Below are positions 5,843 through 7,639 of a DNA stretch of 7,639 nt, one piece after another. Position 1 is the first letter of the stretch. Each line of letters opens with the position of its first letter. The notes below the pieces were generated by a model. That model saw only the letters and a program-made list of their open reading frames with translations, was not told the DNA's origin and ran no database searches. A program made the position numbers and the translations under genes. Source of the DNA: an uncultured Alphaproteobacteria bacterium (GTDB lineage: Bacteria > Pseudomonadota > Alphaproteobacteria > RF32 > CAG-239); assembly GCA_949542085.1 (NCBI GenBank), contig CATGXW010000030.1:1-7639 (forward strand), read 5' to 3'.

Positions 5843-7582
5843 CTACTCAAGAGAAGAGAGAGGCGATAAAATCCCACCACCCGTAACATCGCTTGATTTA
5901 ATCACATGCGTGCTATTCAACTCTGAGCATCCGGTATCAGTATCTGTTACTATCGCTTTCTTACACGCAGCATCCAACGCAAAACCTGTTATAGCTCCAT
6001 GTGAAATAAGCGCTTTATCTACCGTAAAATCAGTTATGGTATGATCAACAGTCACCGTTTTTCCGTCAACATCATAAATACAAGAAAAATACATTCTCAA
6101 AACAAACGAACTAGGGCAGGAATAAATAGAGCTATATCCCGAACCACTGCTACAAAAAGCAAGCAAATTAGGATTTTGAGCAGCATCATGCTCGTTTATT
6201 TTCCACGAATTAACCTGAGTATGTTTAAAGGAGGCATAGGTAACGCTCTCCGAGCTTCCCAATAAATTATTTTTAACAAATGTAACGTTTTTATAAGGAC
6301 ACGAAATTCCGACATTTGCATTCAGACAAAAATATTTATTGTCACCAAAAGGACATTTTAACGCATACTGATTATCATCGCAGGAATTTTTTACATACCC
6401 TAAAACACTGCAATCCATTGTCTTCGGGATAGAGCACCAATAAGTGTTCGTATCAATCTGCCCGCTGGGACATCCTTTAAGAGTGCATTTTCCACAAACC
6501 TCATCTCCGGAATATCCGCTAGACGAATAAGTTCCCTGACTGCAGGTTGTCACGCCGGCCGTAAAACCAGCTGCACATTTATTCTTTGAGATAGTGCATT
6601 TATCCGCCGAGATAGTCCATCCTTCAGCATGAGCCACTTTCTTGCAAGATGTTTGACCGGTCAGCGTCTGATATGCCCCGCTGGCGCAAGCCGTACAGCT
6701 TGACGCTCCTGCTCGCGCCGAATACGTGCCGCACGCACAAGCGACGCAGGCGCCTGTTCCTTTTGAATATGTACCGGCGGCACATTGCGAACACTTGACG
6801 CAATGGATACCTGTCGGCGTAGAAAAATTTTCCGTGACACCGTAACCTGCCGGACAAATGTCATAACCACCGTATGATGAACAACTCATCATCTCGCACG
6901 TTCCGCCTGAGGTCATGGTGTAACCAGACTTACAAGTCCCCGACTTGTATTTGCCATCACAAGGCAAACCACAATCCATTCCCGTTGGACAATTTGGTAG
7001 ATTATATTCCGCCGGACAAGCGCATTGCGCATATTGCGTAGTCCTAATTCCCCCTACCCCGACAAGGCTGGCCTGACGACGCGATCCCGACAGGTTTGTC
7101 AACCCATTATCTTTGATAAAATCTCCGCCTATAATATCCACTTTTTTCTCATCAGTACAGCCTTCGCTTAAAGTTTTCGGCGATCGACAATTGGTAGCGG
7201 TATATTTATAATAGGAAGTGTCGCAAACACATTCTTCATAACATGTTAATCCGGCAATCGGATGTTGAACACCCTTGCCAACTCGATGTGTGGCACAACT
7301 GTCTAATAAACCATACGTCGAACAGGCTTTGTCACCGGCATCCTTGCCACCGTCGTTAACACGTCCGCCAAACTGTTTGCCGACCAGATTACGCTGATAA
7401 TCCGGCATAAAGTAAGTTCTTGCCACTTGATAAGAAGAACTGTTGTCAAAAAGAGATTCCGGAACTAAGCTGAATTGTGTGTGTGAATTATCTAAAGGAG
7501 GCATATCCAAACCAGAAGCTTTTGCATCAAAGCCGTTAAGAAAGGCTGAAACACAAATATACATCGCCAATAATTTTTTCAT
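5843..7582 (-). CDS. Large exported cysteine-rich protein with TNFR/ephrin-receptor-like repeats, function unknown
   Basis: A 579-residue protein with a signal peptide (MKKLLAMYICVSAFLNG..., cleaved probably near residue 22). The mature part has 42 cysteines. Residues 24-86 are cysteine-free. A cysteine-rich region (87-250) follows, with CXC pairs at 118-120 and 187-189. Residues 261-313 contain tandem units of the form C-x-x-GTYS...G..-C-x-x-C, like the ephrin-receptor-like or TNFR-type disulfide repeats. Residues 390-552 carry the module shared with the downstream protein: CSVLGY (391-396), CPFGDNKYFC (410-419), CIYDV (501-505), LDAACK (536-541) and GC (551-552). There is no membrane anchor, sorting motif or catalytic signature that I recognise. 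The even cysteine count suits a fully disulfide-bonded extracellular protein. The start is ATG 7582, with AGAGG at 7589-7593. Surface adhesion or host contact is possible but is only inference. Confidence 0.8.
   Translation of the reverse strand: MKKLLAMYICVSAFLNGFDAKASGLDMPPLDNSHTQFSLVPESLFDNSSSYQVARTYFMPDYQRNLVGKQFGGRVNDGGKDAGDKACSTYGLLDSCATHRVGKGVQHPIAGLTCYEECVCDTSYYKYTATNCRSPKTLSEGCTDEKKVDIIGGDFIKDNGLTNLSGSRRQASLVGVGGIRTTQYAQCACPAEYNLPNCPTGMDCGLPCDGKYKSGTCKSGYTMTSGGTCEMMSCSSYGGYDICPAGYGVTENFSTPTGIHCVKCSQCAAGTYSKGTGACVACACGTYSARAGASSCTACASGAYQTLTGQTSCKKVAHAEGWTISADKCTISKNKCAAGFTAGVTTCSQGTYSSSGYSGDEVCGKCTLKGCPSGQIDTNTYWCSIPKTMDCSVLGYVKNSCDDNQYALKCPFGDNKYFCLNANVGISCPYKNVTFVKNNLLGSSESVTYASFKHTQVNSWKINEHDAAQNPNLLAFCSSGSGYSSIYSCPSSFVLRMYFSCIYDVDGKTVTVDHTITDFTVDKALISHGAITGFALDAACKKAIVTDTDTGCSELNSTHVIKSSDVTGGGILSPLSSLE
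6644..6802 (-). repeat. Coding region of short tandem cysteine repeats (GTYS type)
   Basis: This encodes residues 261-313 of the 579-residue protein. Three consecutive units carry AAGTYSKG, ACGTYSAR and ASGAYQTL, each followed by a Gly-rich turn and cysteines two residues apart (279/282, 296/299) or a single one (313). The spacing resembles ephrin-receptor-like or TNFR repeats. The similarity is at protein level only; the DNA copies are diverged. Confidence 0.65.
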
Positions 7583-7603
7583 GCTGCACCTCTATATGCT
7601 ATC

Positions 7604-7613
7604 GTTCCGGAAC
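7604..7613. repeat. Perfect 10-bp palindrome upstream of the cysteine-rich operon
   Basis: GTTCCGGAAC reads the same on both strands. It lies 22 nt upstream of the 579-residue gene and immediately downstream of a possible -10 box, where a repressor could bind. Its short length means chance is possible. Confidence 0.35.
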
Positions 7614-7620
7614 TCTCCTC

Positions 7621-7626
7621 ACTATA
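7621..7626 (-). promoter_or_regulatory. Possible -10 box for the cysteine-rich operon (the -35 would lie outside the window)
   Basis: TATAGT on the minus strand, preceded by GC. A start near 7614 would give a leader of about 32 nt. At 17-bp spacing the -35 would fall beyond the right edge, so this promoter is only half visible. Confidence 0.35.
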
Positions 7627-7639
7627 GCACATAAATCAG

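Noticed and set aside
5550..6044. Plus-strand open frame of 164 codons across the two cysteine-rich genes
   Set aside because: It crosses the gap of two minus-strand genes with good signal peptides and ribosome sites; its own translation is low-complexity and lacks a ribosome site.
6624..6870. Two minus-strand frames of 69 and 77 codons inside the 579-residue gene
   Set aside because: These are out-of-frame shadows of the cysteine repeats and have no ribosome site.

Overview
The window suggests an uncultured, probably anaerobic, gut-type alphaproteobacterium. This is inference. The base composition is moderately AT-rich and there are clear AGGAG ribosome sites. A [FeFe]-hydrogenase maturase gene (hydE) implies anaerobic metabolism. 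The YgiW/YdeI, TerC/Alx and Spx/ArsC families are typical of proteobacteria. The secreted cysteine-rich proteins resemble, from memory, those abundant in gut alphaproteobacterial genomes. No RNA genes, insertion sequences, CRISPR arrays or attachment sites were seen.

Layout. At 1-1419 (minus) an MnmA-family tRNA thiouridylase is followed after 2 bp by hydE, which runs off the left edge. The intergenic region 1420-1607 holds two good sigma70-type promoters that overlap and point away from each other, plus a nested inverted repeat in the mnmA leader. At 1608-2853 (plus) a secreted, probably outer-membrane beta-barrel protein and an ArsC/Spx-like thioredoxin-fold protein form a tight pair. At 2967-3299 there is a secreted OB-fold (BOF) protein with its own promoter. 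It is followed by a strong terminator that lies directly in front of a Frm2-type nitroreductase (3363-3962). At 4051-5010 a TerC/Alx-type membrane transporter has its own promoter and ends inside a terminator hairpin shared with the convergent genes on the right. At 5033-7582 (minus) a two-gene operon encodes exported cysteine-rich proteins of 579 and 257 residues. A partial promoter and a palindrome lie upstream at the right edge.

How they fit together. The left and middle parts are mostly conserved housekeeping and stress functions: tRNA thiolation, hydrogenase maturation, envelope stress protein, nitroreductase and metal transport. The right third is the least explained part. Its two proteins have unrelated N-terminal or middle sections but share a recognisable two-part cysteine module, so they look like divergent members of one secreted family and may act together at the cell surface.

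Points worth checking are the missing second catalytic cysteine in the MnmA homologue, its coupling to hydE, the terminator placed just before the nitroreductase start, and the shared module of the cysteine-rich pair.
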